Notes under the pieces: model-generated
Told to the model about the DNA's origin: nothing
Seen by the model: only the letters and a program-made list of their open reading frames with translations
The model's database searches: none
Part shown: one piece after another, positions 24,037 through 31,454 of the stretch
Layout: the number at the start of each line of letters is the position of its first letter
Numbering within the stretch: position 1 is the first letter of the stretch
Assembly (NCBI GenBank): GCA_016788825.1
Contig: JAEUSD010000005.1
Coordinates: forward strand, 1-57,731
Length of the DNA: 57,731 nucleotides
Reading direction: 5' to 3'
Origin: Candidatus Doudnabacteria bacterium
Lineage (GTDB): Bacteria > Patescibacteriota > Dojkabacteria > J137 > JAEUSD01
Translations under genes and position numbers: made by a program

Positions 24037-26481
24037 GTGACAAACTTAGGGAGACTTCCAGCCATACAATTTGATTTCCGAATTCTGATTTGGATAGGTG
24101 TTGGAGCAGCTTTACTTGCTGTTCTGGGGGTGTTGGGCTATTGGTTAGTTAAATATATTCTCAAAGAAGTGAAAGAAACTACTGCAGAAATGAAGGCTTT
24201 GCGTGTCACTTGTTTCGAAGTTAAGGTCCCAGAAGATAACGAGACAGAGATAAAGGCCGCTGACCAAATGTTTTCCGGATTATTGGGTATTGGGGAAAAA
24301 CTGGAGGGTATGCAAAAGTATGTCGGGGCGAGGACTTTCGTAAGTTTTGAGATTGTGGCTTTTAAGGACATGATCAAATTCTATGTGGTGTGTCCGAATC
24401 GGATTGCTACTCTAGTGGATCGCCAAATAAATGGTGCATATCCGACAGCCCAGATAGATATTGTGAAGGAGTATAACCTGTTTCCGGACGATGCTCAGGT
24501 AGCGCATACGGCTTTGAAACTGGATAAGGATTCGATGATCCCGGTGCGTACGTATGAGGAGTTGGCGACAGATACACTGTCCACTTTGACCGATGCTCTG
24601 AGCAAGTTGGCAGAGGGTGAATCGGCTGCTTTCCAGTTGGTGATTTCTCCGGCAGGGTCTGATTGGCGAAATAAAGCTAAGAAGTATGTTGAAGACATGC
24701 GAAAACCTGCAGAGGAAGGCAAAACAAAACCAAAAAAGATTGATGAAGACACTTTATCCTCAATCGACCGCAAGGCCGAAAAGAGCGGATTTTACGCAGA
24801 TATTCGTTTGCTTGCCGTTTCTCCAAGTATGAGTGCCGCAAAAGAGCACTTGACCAACATGCTGAGCGCATTTGACCAGTACACCAAAGAGGGAGGAAAC
24901 CGGTTTGCTAAGAGTTCACCGAAGACTTTTGTGCGTGATTTCATTTATCGTATCCCACGAGAGACCATGACTCTAAATACTTCTGAATTGGCAACGGTGT
25001 TTCACTTCCCGAATAGGAATATCAAGACACCGCACATTCAGTGGTTACTGGCCAAAGACGCTCCAGCGGCAGATTTTGTGACAAATACTTATCAGCCTGG
25101 GTATATGTGGCTGGGTCAGAATAGGTATCGTGGTCAGGCGAAAGATATTTTTATCAAGCCAGAAGATCGTGTGCGTCATATGTACGTTATTGGACAAACA
25201 GGATCTGGTAAGACTAAATTTATTGCGGGTCAAGCTATCCGCGATATCAAGGCGGGGAGGGGTGTGTGCTTTATTGACCCGCATGGAAGTGATACCGAAT
25301 TGATTTTGGAGCAAGTACCTCCTGAGCGCGTGGAAGATGTGATCTACTTTAACCCCGGGGATACAGAGCGCCCAGTGGGTCTAAACATGTTGGAGTTTAT
25401 TACACCCGAACAAAAGACTTTCGTGATTAACGAGATGTTGAACATCTTCGATAAGCTGTATGACTTGCGGCAAACTGGGGGACCGATCTTCGAACAGTAC
25501 ATGCGAAATTCGATTCTTTTGTTGATGGAGGATGTGGAATCTGGGAATACGTTGATGGAAATTTCTAGGGTACTTGCAGATGAAGGGTATCGTAAATACA
25601 AGCTGTCAAAAGCAACAAATATTGAGGTTGTGCAGTTCTGGACAAAGCAGGCGGAAAAGGCTGGGGGAGACGCGGCGTTGCAAAACGTGGTGCCATATAT
25701 CACTTCGAAGTTAACTTCGTTTGTGTCCAACGATATCATGCGTCCAATTATTGCGCAGCAGAAATCGACAATTGACTTCCGCTGGGCGATGGATAATCAA
25801 AAGATTGTGTTGATTAATTTATCCAAAGGTCGCATTGGGGACTTGAACGCCTACCTGCTGGGTATGGTTATTGTGGGTAAGATTTTGGCAGCTACGCTGA
25901 GTAGAGAAGACATTCGCGATGAAAAAGATCGTGTGCCGTTCTACCTGTACATTGACGAGTTCCAGAACTTCTTGACGGATAGTATTGTGACTATTCTGTC
26001 CGAGGCTCGTAAATATGGGCTTTCGCTGAATATTGCTCACCAGTTTTTGGGGCAGCTGAATCGTAAAGGAGGGGACACGATGATCAAAGATGCTATCTTT
26101 GGTAACGTAGGTACAAAAGTGGTAATGCGTGTGGGTATTGAGGATGCTCAGGTATTTGAAAAGGATTTTGCGCCATTGTTCTCGGCTTCGGATATTACAA
26201 AGCAGCCAAACCAGCATGCATACATCAAGCTTCTTGTGGATGGTAAATATCCCCCACCGTTCTCGTTGACGACAACCTACAATTTGTCTCCGTTTGCTCA
26301 AATGGGAACACCAAACAAAGAGATCGCGCAGATGATCAAGCAGATCTCTAGGTTGCGTTATGGGCGCGATCGTGAGGTTGTGGAGGCGGAGATTAAGAGT
26401 CGCACGAACTTCTTTGTGGAAGTTAAGGAAGAGAAGAAAGGTGGTTTGGGTGGTCTGTTTGGCGGCGCTTCACCGTTTTAA
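24037..26481 (+). CDS. VirD4/TraG-like type IV secretion ATPase
   Basis: The 814-residue protein (GTG start) has one N-terminal membrane helix (about 10-45) and a 330-residue middle region. A RecA-like motor follows, with Walker A VIGQTGSGKTKFIAG near 384-393, then DPHGSDTELILEQVPPERV and VIYFNPGDTERPVGLNMLE. Walker B with its acidic residue is FYLYIDEFQNF near 635, followed by ARKYGLSLNIAHQFLGQL. This matches the coupling protein/TraM-recognition class that feeds DNA or protein substrates into type IV secretion channels. It is the only obvious secretion motor here; no VirB4 or VirB6 is visible. It lies at the end of the chain that contains six pilin-like genes. Its stop overlaps the convergent zincin gene by 4 nt. 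Confidence 0.85.
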   Translation: MTNLGRLPAIQFDFRILIWIGVGAALLAVLGVLGYWLVKYILKEVKETTAEMKALRVTCFEVKVPEDNETEIKAADQMFSGLLGIGEKLEGMQKYVGARTFVSFEIVAFKDMIKFYVVCPNRIATLVDRQINGAYPTAQIDIVKEYNLFPDDAQVAHTALKLDKDSMIPVRTYEELATDTLSTLTDALSKLAEGESAAFQLVISPAGSDWRNKAKKYVEDMRKPAEEGKTKPKKIDEDTLSSIDRKAEKSGFYADIRLLAVSPSMSAAKEHLTNMLSAFDQYTKEGGNRFAKSSPKTFVRDFIYRIPRETMTLNTSELATVFHFPNRNIKTPHIQWLLAKDAPAADFVTNTYQPGYMWLGQNRYRGQAKDIFIKPEDRVRHMYVIGQTGSGKTKFIAGQAIRDIKAGRGVCFIDPHGSDTELILEQVPPERVEDVIYFNPGDTERPVGLNMLEFITPEQKTFVINEMLNIFDKLYDLRQTGGPIFEQYMRNSILLLMEDVESGNTLMEISRVLADEGYRKYKLSKATNIEVVQFWTKQAEKAGGDAALQNVVPYITSKLTSFVSNDIMRPIIAQQKSTIDFRWAMDNQKIVLINLSKGRIGDLNAYLLGMVIVGKILAATLSREDIRDEKDRVPFYLYIDEFQNFLTDSIVTILSEARKYGLSLNIAHQFLGQLNRKGGDTMIKDAIFGNVGTKVVMRVGIEDAQVFEKDFAPLFSASDITKQPNQHAYIKLLVDGKYPPPFSLTTTYNLSPFAQMGTPNKEIAQMIKQISRLRYGRDREVVEAEIKSRTNFFVEVKEEKKGGLGGLFGGASPF

Positions 26482-27248
26482 CTTTCTACTTCGCCTAACC
26501 GCGCCGCCAGGTTTAACGTTAGCTGTTGGGCTAAGAAAATTGCTGCTTCTGGGCTGTAAGGCACACCTTCATTGAATTCGCCGTACCCAAACACTTCATG
26601 CATCAAGCGTGGAAGTAACCTGTTTAGTAAGTCCCATTTGCTTTGGATGATCGCACTGATTTCTCCGTAACGGTTCAAATTATCAGGGATTTTAGCTAAC
26701 TTCTGTTCATCTAATAACAGTGCCGATGTGAGGTTGACTAAAGTGCTAGCGGGGTTGTCAGCTACTATTAAGTTAGCTAACTCTGATGCTTTGTAGATTT
26801 CTATCTGGTCCGAAAACTCACCCACGAGTTGCTCGTACCCTGTTTGTATTTGTGATTCACCTGCATCTCTGCGCTTCAGTACAGTGAGGTAGTCGACGAC
26901 GGATTCGTCCATCAACCCTGCGTAATGATAAGTTTCATGTTGGATCACGTGGGCTACCACGTCGGCGGGAGCTGTGAGAGCGATAATCGGGTTGATAAAG
27001 ATACAGTCTGGCTTGTCTGGGTCGAAATACCCTCCGACATTGGTCCCCGCCAAGCCGGGATCTACCAATATCCGCGGAGCTGGTTTCTCAGGCTGTAACC
27101 GGTCCAAAGAGTTAACGATATTCTGAATATCCCTAGCTCTCTGTTCACCCAGCTCCGGCACAGTACCCAGAGTCTCTATGAATGTCTCGATGTCTGGGTA
27201 GTTTGGAAAGGCATGAGCAGTGACAGTTTCGTTTGGAAAGTGTGTCAT
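26478..27248 (-). CDS. Predicted zincin metallopeptidase-like protein
   Basis: The preferred start is ATG at 27248 (256 residues, MTHFPNETV). The frame extends to a TTG at 27314, but no ribosome-binding site supports either. The signature is HVIQHETYHYAGLMDESVVD (H104, E105 and H108 from the ATG), a zinc-binding HExxH followed by acidic residues. There is no signal peptide, so it is probably cytosolic. The family is unknown and the substrate cannot be told. It lies on the minus strand, tail to tail with the VirD4-like gene (4-nt overlap). Confidence 0.6.
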   Translation of the reverse strand: MTHFPNETVTAHAFPNYPDIETFIETLGTVPELGEQRARDIQNIVNSLDRLQPEKPAPRILVDPGLAGTNVGGYFDPDKPDCIFINPIIALTAPADVVAHVIQHETYHYAGLMDESVVDYLTVLKRRDAGESQIQTGYEQLVGEFSDQIEIYKASELANLIVADNPASTLVNLTSALLLDEQKLAKIPDNLNRYGEISAIIQSKWDLLNRLLPRLMHEVFGYGEFNEGVPYSPEAAIFLAQQLTLNLAARLGEVES

Positions 27249-27335
27249 CACTATGTATAACGTGTGTTGTGAGGGATTATCACGGGGATTCTTCGAGACA
27301 AACTTCCTATTCAAGCGGTATAATGCTGCCTAGTT

Positions 27336-27409
27336 GCTCCAGTAGCTCAGGTGGTTAGAGCACGGTTCTTATAAAGCCGGGGTCCCTGGTTCAAGTCCAG
27401 GCTGGAGTA
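27336..27409 (+). tRNA. tRNA-Ile (anticodon UAU)
   Basis: A full cloverleaf: acceptor GCTCCAG/CTGGAGT, D-arm GCTC/GAGC, anticodon arm CGGTT/AGCCG with loop CTTATAA, T-arm CCTGG/CCAGG with TTCAAGT, and A73. The anticodon TAT (27370-27372) reads AUA. The first pair is a G1-U72 wobble. The 3' CCA is not encoded. Most bacteria read AUA with a lysidine-modified CAU tRNA instead. Confidence 0.9.
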
Positions 27410-27415
27410 AACTTC

Positions 27416-28276
27416 TTAAAGTTCCACAATCTGGTTATTCCCGCTTGCTTTGTAAGGCTTCTCTAGTAGGGTGAGGTATTTGTTTGTGGTCACGCGACTG
27501 CGGTGGCCCACCACGTCAGCGATGAGGTCGATCGGGACTCCGGCGGATAGCTGGGCCACGATGAACGTATTGCGCAGGTCATTTACGCAGGCATTTTTGA
27601 TGCCACATTTCTGCATAGCGCGATCTATTGAGCTGCGGATATTTCGGATAATAATTGCTTTGCCTTCACGTGTAGGGAAGAGAGGGGTTTTGGGGCCAAA
27701 TCTCTCAGGCAAAGTATCCATATATTCTTTCAATTCTGAAGCCAATTTCGTGTTGATAGGAACATGGCGTTCTGGGTTCGTGGAGTATTTAGAAATGAAT
27801 ATGCTTGGTTTGTCACCCCATTTCACATCTTCGATTTGTAGTCTAGACAGCTCACCGATGCGAATTCCGGTCTGCAACATTAGTTCAATCATTGTATACA
27901 ATCTTTTGTTGTTATTTGTTATCTGAAGCAAGGCGAGGTACTCCATTTGGGACAATACCCGTGGCTGTTTGGGGATAAATCTCGGGTGCTCGATCAGCTC
28001 TGCTGGGTTGTGAGTCACCTTTCCAAGCTCCATCAAGAACTTGTAAAACATTCTGAAGCTATTTAGCTTGCGCGACAAAGTTTTTGGGGTAAACCCAAAA
28101 TCTGTAGTCAACTTGTTTATGACCTTTTGAAGCTGATCTTTGTCGAGATCATGAACTGCAATCTGAGAATAGGCGATCAATTGATCAAGGTCCTTTGTAT
28201 ATGCAATTATGGTCGAGTCTGAACGCTTTGCTTGTCTTAGGTATGCAGCAAATTCAATGATTAATTCTTTACTCAT
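27416..28276 (-). CDS. Tyrosine recombinase, Xer-like
   Basis: The 286-residue protein has a SAM-like core-binding N-terminal half and a catalytic half. Arg-I is in TGIRIGELSRL (R139), a lysine is in ISKYSTNPE (K163), and box II NDLRNTF carries R235. GHRSRVTTNKYLTL supplies H258 and the nucleophile Y267. The first position of the usual HxxR is Asn (N232), a non-standard but sometimes tolerated change. Length fits XerC/XerD, which resolve chromosome dimers at dif. The stop lies 6 nt from the 3' end of tRNA-Ile(UAU), an arrangement also seen with integrases. No other mobile-element genes are near, so Xer is the simpler reading. Confidence 0.85.
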   Translation of the reverse strand: MSKELIIEFAAYLRQAKRSDSTIIAYTKDLDQLIAYSQIAVHDLDKDQLQKVINKLTTDFGFTPKTLSRKLNSFRMFYKFLMELGKVTHNPAELIEHPRFIPKQPRVLSQMEYLALLQITNNNKRLYTMIELMLQTGIRIGELSRLQIEDVKWGDKPSIFISKYSTNPERHVPINTKLASELKEYMDTLPERFGPKTPLFPTREGKAIIIRNIRSSIDRAMQKCGIKNACVNDLRNTFIVAQLSAGVPIDLIADVVGHRSRVTTNKYLTLLEKPYKASGNNQIVEL

Positions 28277-28374
28277 CTTGGGTATTCACATGTATAATGA
28301 AAAGGTACTGGCAAGTGTTTAGCAGTGCAGAGATCATAGCATGTGCTTAAAATTGCCGTCAAACTACAGGATAT

Positions 28375-28764
28375 ATGGCTAAATTACAGATTTACCTTAA
28401 AAAATGGCTGAATACGGACAATTTGACTCGTGCCCTGATTGTTCCAGGGCTGATTTTGATTGTGGTGTTGAATTTAGTCCGTACAATAAGTGATGCTCAA
28501 CGTAATTATCAGGTTTATTTGGCAGAGCAGGAATTGCTCGGATACATGCAGCAGGAAAACGCCGATCTGAAACAAGAATTAGCGTACTATCAGTCCTACG
28601 AGTACAAAAAACTGTATGCTAGGGATAACTTACGCCTGGCGGAGCCAGGCGAGCGACTATATCGCATCGAAGGGGCGCCTCAGCTTTATCAACCAAGAGA
28701 GAAGACATATGACCCGTTTCGTGCAGAGGTAAGTTGGCAGTGGTGGGAAGCTTTGGTGCTTTAG
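28375..28764 (+). CDS. FtsB/DivIC-like septum protein
   Basis: This 129-residue protein has a short cytosolic N-terminus, one membrane helix (LIVPGLILIVVLNLVRTI, about 22-40) and a coiled coil (about 45-80). The typical conserved end is YKKLYARDNLRLAEPGERLY. This is the layout of FtsB/DivIC, which form a trimeric regulator of septal peptidoglycan synthesis with FtsL and FtsQ. A perfect 8-bp hairpin (28633-28651, loop GGA) lies in the coding sequence for the conserved end. It is followed by the initiator tRNA. Confidence 0.85.
   Translation: MAKLQIYLKKWLNTDNLTRALIVPGLILIVVLNLVRTISDAQRNYQVYLAEQELLGYMQQENADLKQELAYYQSYEYKKLYARDNLRLAEPGERLYRIEGAPQLYQPREKTYDPFRAEVSWQWWEALVL
28633..28651. repeat. 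Perfect 8-bp hairpin inside the FtsB-like gene
   Basis: cgcctggc (28633-28640), loop gga, gccaggcg (28644-28651), in frame. Confidence 0.7.
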
Positions 28765-28823
28765 ATCGCCTGAAAAGATGTTTCAGATAGCCAGATATGT
28801 TATCATATAAGGCCTAAGTACTA

Positions 28824-28916
28824 GGCGGCTTGGTCGCGGGGTAGAGCAGAGGCAGCTCGTCAGGCTCATAACCTGAAGGTCGCACGTTCGAGTCGTGCCC
28901 CCGCAACCAAGCCGCC
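28824..28916. repeat. Perfect 11-bp inverted repeat enclosing the initiator tRNA
   Basis: GGCGGCTTGGT (28824-28834) ends exactly at the base before tRNA position 1. Its exact complement ACCAAGCCGCC (28906-28916) begins with A73-CCA of the tRNA. In a precursor RNA the acceptor stem would extend by 11 bp past the C1-A72 mismatch. A second small palindrome (GCCTA/TAGGC, 28812-28826) overlaps the left arm and could compete with it. Confidence 0.9.
28835..28909 (+). tRNA. Initiator tRNA-fMet (CAU), CCA encoded
   Basis: Acceptor CGCGGGG/CCCCGCA has the C1-A72 mismatch that marks bacterial initiators. The anticodon loop is CTCATAA on the stem TCAGG/CCTGA, and the T-arm is GCACG/CGTGC with TTCGAGT. 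A73 and CCA follow. The anticodon stem has A29-U41 in place of one of the three usual G-C pairs (29-31). Confidence 0.92.
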
Positions 28917-28947
28917 CGAGTCAGCAAATTTCTGCTACAGTTAAGTT

Positions 28948-29379
28948 ATGAAAAAGTATCGGTTCCAAATAGTTCTTTTTTCTTCATTTTTTGTAAACCT
29001 CCTTGCAGGTATTTTGGCAGCACGCTCAACTGAAGTAGATCTGAATAGCACAATGTTTGTACGTTCTTTCGACTTCTCTTCGTTGGCTCATCCTGATGGT
29101 AGTACAATTGCAACTATTCTTTTGGTGTTTCTGATTGTTATCCTAACTGCCAAACATAAACTATGGGCGAGTGTTTTGTACTGCGTTCTATTATTTGTAT
29201 ACTCTTTACCTTTTGTAACTTTTGGAGCATTTTCTATTATTGGGCTGGCGGCAAGAAACATGGATGTTTCTGATTTCGTAGTTGCATTGGTTATTGGGTC
29301 ATTGGGATTGTTTAGTATGGGGGCTGCCGTCTATCTCTACGAGAAAACTAAGAAGATTTTAGGTATAAAGACGAACTAA
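28948..29379 (+). CDS. Small membrane protein, unknown
   Basis: The 143-residue protein is not recognised. It has four likely membrane helices (about 7-24, 48-64, 69-90 and 105-128) and a basic C-terminus. An extended -10 (TGC TACAGT, 28933-28941) lies 6 nt before the ATG, predicting a leaderless mRNA, and no Shine-Dalgarno sequence is seen. It lies between the initiator tRNA and a glycosyltransferase-like gene. Confidence 0.5.
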   Translation: MKKYRFQIVLFSSFFVNLLAGILAARSTEVDLNSTMFVRSFDFSSLAHPDGSTIATILLVFLIVILTAKHKLWASVLYCVLLFVYSLPFVTFGAFSIIGLAARNMDVSDFVVALVIGSLGLFSMGAAVYLYEKTKKILGIKTN

Positions 29380-29400
29380 ATTTTGTGCTAAATTGCGGAG

Positions 29401-30672
29401 GTGAGAAGGATTTTTTCCCGAGTTAAAAAGTTTTCGATTCTCCACTGGGAGTGGATTTTTGTGGCGTTGGCTGTAGTGGTGCGCGTGGTGATGGTGTTAG
29501 CGTTTACGGCCTATGATGATTACTTGGTGTCGGATATGGGCGGGTATCACGAGCGCGCCACCTTATTCGCTCAAGGGCTTGAGATCAACTTTGCTGTGTA
29601 CTGGCCGCCAGCGTTTCATACACTACTTGGTGGACTCTACTGGCTGGCGGCACAATTGGGTTTGTGGGACTTGAGGGTAGAGCTGTTCATTGTTTCTTCG
29701 GCCCTCCTGTGGGGCATAGCTGGTTGGTGCATGGCACAGTTGGTTAAATTATTCACAACGTCCAAATCTGCATACTACATAACTTTTGCCCTTATCCAAC
29801 TCTGGTTTCCACTATGGTACTTAAATATCTTTGTCCTGAGTGAGAACTGGTCTGTCCCCTTACTGTTTATTGGTTTATATGCGTCTTTGTTACGAGCAAA
29901 TTCAACCAGGTGGCTGGCCGTGGGAGCAGCATGTCTAGCGGTTGCAGTTGCCATCCGGCCAGCTTTCATCTTTTTGCTCGTCCCACTCGCTCTATGGGCC
30001 GTTGTGAAATATCCTAAGTTTAAGTTAGCTATATTTTTTCTAGTACAACTTACCGTATTACTTGTTGCTGGGCTGAATACTTATATTCAAAGTAAATCTC
30101 AGACTTGGGGTTTGGGCGCAAATGGTGGAGCGGTATTCGCCTTGGTGTGGTGTGATGTGAAACAACTATTTTACTTTGGGAATGGAGAAAGCTTTAGTTT
30201 CGCGCCGCCTGCAGTAATCGAGTACCCAGCCTACAAGGTAATGTCTTTTTCTACCCCATTTACAGATCAAAACTTCTACTACAAACTCGGGGCAGAGTGC
30301 CTGGCGAACTCGAACCCTACACAGATATTAGCTAAGAATATTCAGCGCCTTTTTGATAGTAAAGTGTTTCCGCGGTTCTATGACATTTGGGTTACATTAG
30401 ACATACTGCACGTTTATAAAGTGTGGACGTTGGTAAATCTGGGCTTGTCTGCGTTGGTGTGGCTTCTGCCACGTAAATATCTGCCAAGCCCAGCTATAAC
30501 CGTTCTATTTTTAGGTCTATTCTTAGCCTCAGTGTTGGCAGTTGTGCAGGGGGTGGGTGAGGAACGCTATTTATGGCCGGTTCAACCATTGATATTTCTA
30601 ATGGCGATTCCGGCTTATGTATGGTGTGGAGACAATTTGCGGAAAGTAATCAACCGGTTGAGGTTGAATTGA
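29401..30672 (+). CDS. GT-C-type membrane glycosyltransferase-like protein
   Basis: This 423-residue protein has about ten membrane helices. An acidic motif in the first exterior loop (YLVSDMGGYHERATLFAQG) is followed by WPPAFHTLLGGLYW and NIFVLSENW. These are features of GT-C/ArnT-PMT-like transferases that use polyprenyl-phosphate sugars. The donor and acceptor are unknown. The GTG at 29401 lies inside a perfect Shine-Dalgarno octamer (GGAGGTGA, 29397-29404), so the true start may be a downstream non-standard codon such as ATT at 29410. The 3' end overlaps the convergent GtrA gene by 58 nt. Confidence 0.65.
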   Translation: MRRIFSRVKKFSILHWEWIFVALAVVVRVVMVLAFTAYDDYLVSDMGGYHERATLFAQGLEINFAVYWPPAFHTLLGGLYWLAAQLGLWDLRVELFIVSSALLWGIAGWCMAQLVKLFTTSKSAYYITFALIQLWFPLWYLNIFVLSENWSVPLLFIGLYASLLRANSTRWLAVGAACLAVAVAIRPAFIFLLVPLALWAVVKYPKFKLAIFFLVQLTVLLVAGLNTYIQSKSQTWGLGANGGAVFALVWCDVKQLFYFGNGESFSFAPPAVIEYPAYKVMSFSTPFTDQNFYYKLGAECLANSNPTQILAKNIQRLFDSKVFPRFYDIWVTLDILHVYKVWTLVNLGLSALVWLLPRKYLPSPAITVLFLGLFLASVLAVVQGVGEERYLWPVQPLIFLMAIPAYVWCGDNLRKVINRLRLN

Positions 30673-31025
30673 GTCACGGTAACAATCACAATACTAAACA
30701 GCTTTACAGGAACCACTTCAAGGTGCAGTAAATCTACCCCGATAACCAAGACTGTAGAGCTAATGGCTAGGCCAACCAAAGAAACTGCGTAGTAAGTCAC
30801 ATACCTCAACCAAAAGTTCCCCTTGCTATGGAAATTGAAGTGGTAGTTAAGCAGGAAGTTGTGTGAAACAGATGTGATCATGCTGGCGACATTGGCCACC
30901 AATTTGTCCTGTTGGAGAATATCTAGCACAACCAAGAAAGTGACCATCTCAACCACGATCCCATTTAAGCCAATGATGCAGTAGAGTATAAATAGGCGGT
31001 GTTCGCGGAATATCTTTTTCAACAT
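30615..31025 (-). CDS. GtrA-family membrane protein
   Basis: The 136-residue protein has four membrane helices and GtrA-like phrases (FILYCIIGLNGIVVEMVTFL, SHNFLLNYHFNFHSKGNF, TQFNLNRLITFRK). GtrA proteins are thought to help flip or transfer lipid-linked sugars for surface polysaccharides. Its neighbour, convergent with a 58-nt overlap, is the GT-C-like transferase, which suits a shared pathway. It is followed on the opposite-strand map by the XRE gene, 3 nt from its start, so the XRE gene and GtrA probably form one minus-strand unit. Confidence 0.8.
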   Translation of the reverse strand: MLKKIFREHRLFILYCIIGLNGIVVEMVTFLVVLDILQQDKLVANVASMITSVSHNFLLNYHFNFHSKGNFWLRYVTYYAVSLVGLAISSTVLVIGVDLLHLEVVPVKLFSIVIVTVTQFNLNRLITFRKLSPHHT

Positions 31026-31028
31026 CCC

Positions 31029-31244
31029 TTATCTTACGCCAGAGAAGGTGAGTTCGCCAAATAGAAGGGTGAGAGGGATATCCAAAACTTGGCTAAGTTT
31101 CTCGATCAGGGTTAGGCTTGGTTTCTTCACTTCATTTTCGATCAATGATAGGTAGGTAGGAGTAATCCCAACCTTAGCTGCCAAGTGCTTTTGACTGAGG
31201 TTTTTGCTAACTCTGATTGTTTTGATGTTGCGACCAATATTCAT
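31029..31244 (-). CDS. XRE-family helix-turn-helix regulator
   Basis: A 71-residue protein consisting almost only of a Cro/CI-type helix-turn-helix: IGRNIKTIRVSKNLSQKHLA, KVGITPTYLSLIENEVKKPS and LTLIEKLSQVLDIPL. It lies 3 nt upstream of the GtrA gene on the minus strand, so it may regulate that unit or itself. Nothing points to a phage context. Confidence 0.85.
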   Translation of the reverse strand: MNIGRNIKTIRVSKNLSQKHLAAKVGITPTYLSLIENEVKKPSLTLIEKLSQVLDIPLTLLFGELTFSGVR

Positions 31245-31351
31245 ACGTATATTCTAACAAAATTCAGCAAAATTATTAACTGTTAGTTAAAGATGTGTAA
31301 CTGGTATTTGGGCTTAATACCAAAGGGTATTCTATGCTATTATGCTGTAGT

Positions 31352-31425
31352 GCCAGGGTAGCTCAGTAGGTTAGAGCACAGGATTCATAAACCTGAGGTG
31401 GAGGGTTCGATTCCCTCCCCTGGTA
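31352..31425 (+). tRNA. tRNA-Met (CAU), elongator type
   Basis: Acceptor GCCAGGG/CCCTGGT with G1-U72, D-arm GCTC/GAGC, anticodon loop TTCATAA, T-arm GAGGG/CCCTC with TTCGATT, and A73. CCA is not encoded. The innermost anticodon-stem pair is A31-A39. The initiator mismatch is absent. Because a separate tRNA-Ile(UAU) exists, this CAU gene is more likely methionine than lysidine-modified isoleucine. Confidence 0.88.
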
Positions 31426-31454
31426 ATTCAAACTTATACCAAGACAAAAAAATC

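Noticed and set aside
27336-28276. Integrative element at tRNA-Ile(UAU)
   Set aside because: A recombinase abuts the tRNA, but no repeated tRNA 3' end (att) and no other mobile genes are seen.
31398-31454. Upstream ATG for FtsH
   Set aside because: It lies inside tRNA-Met and would add residues not typical of FtsH; 31455 is preferred.
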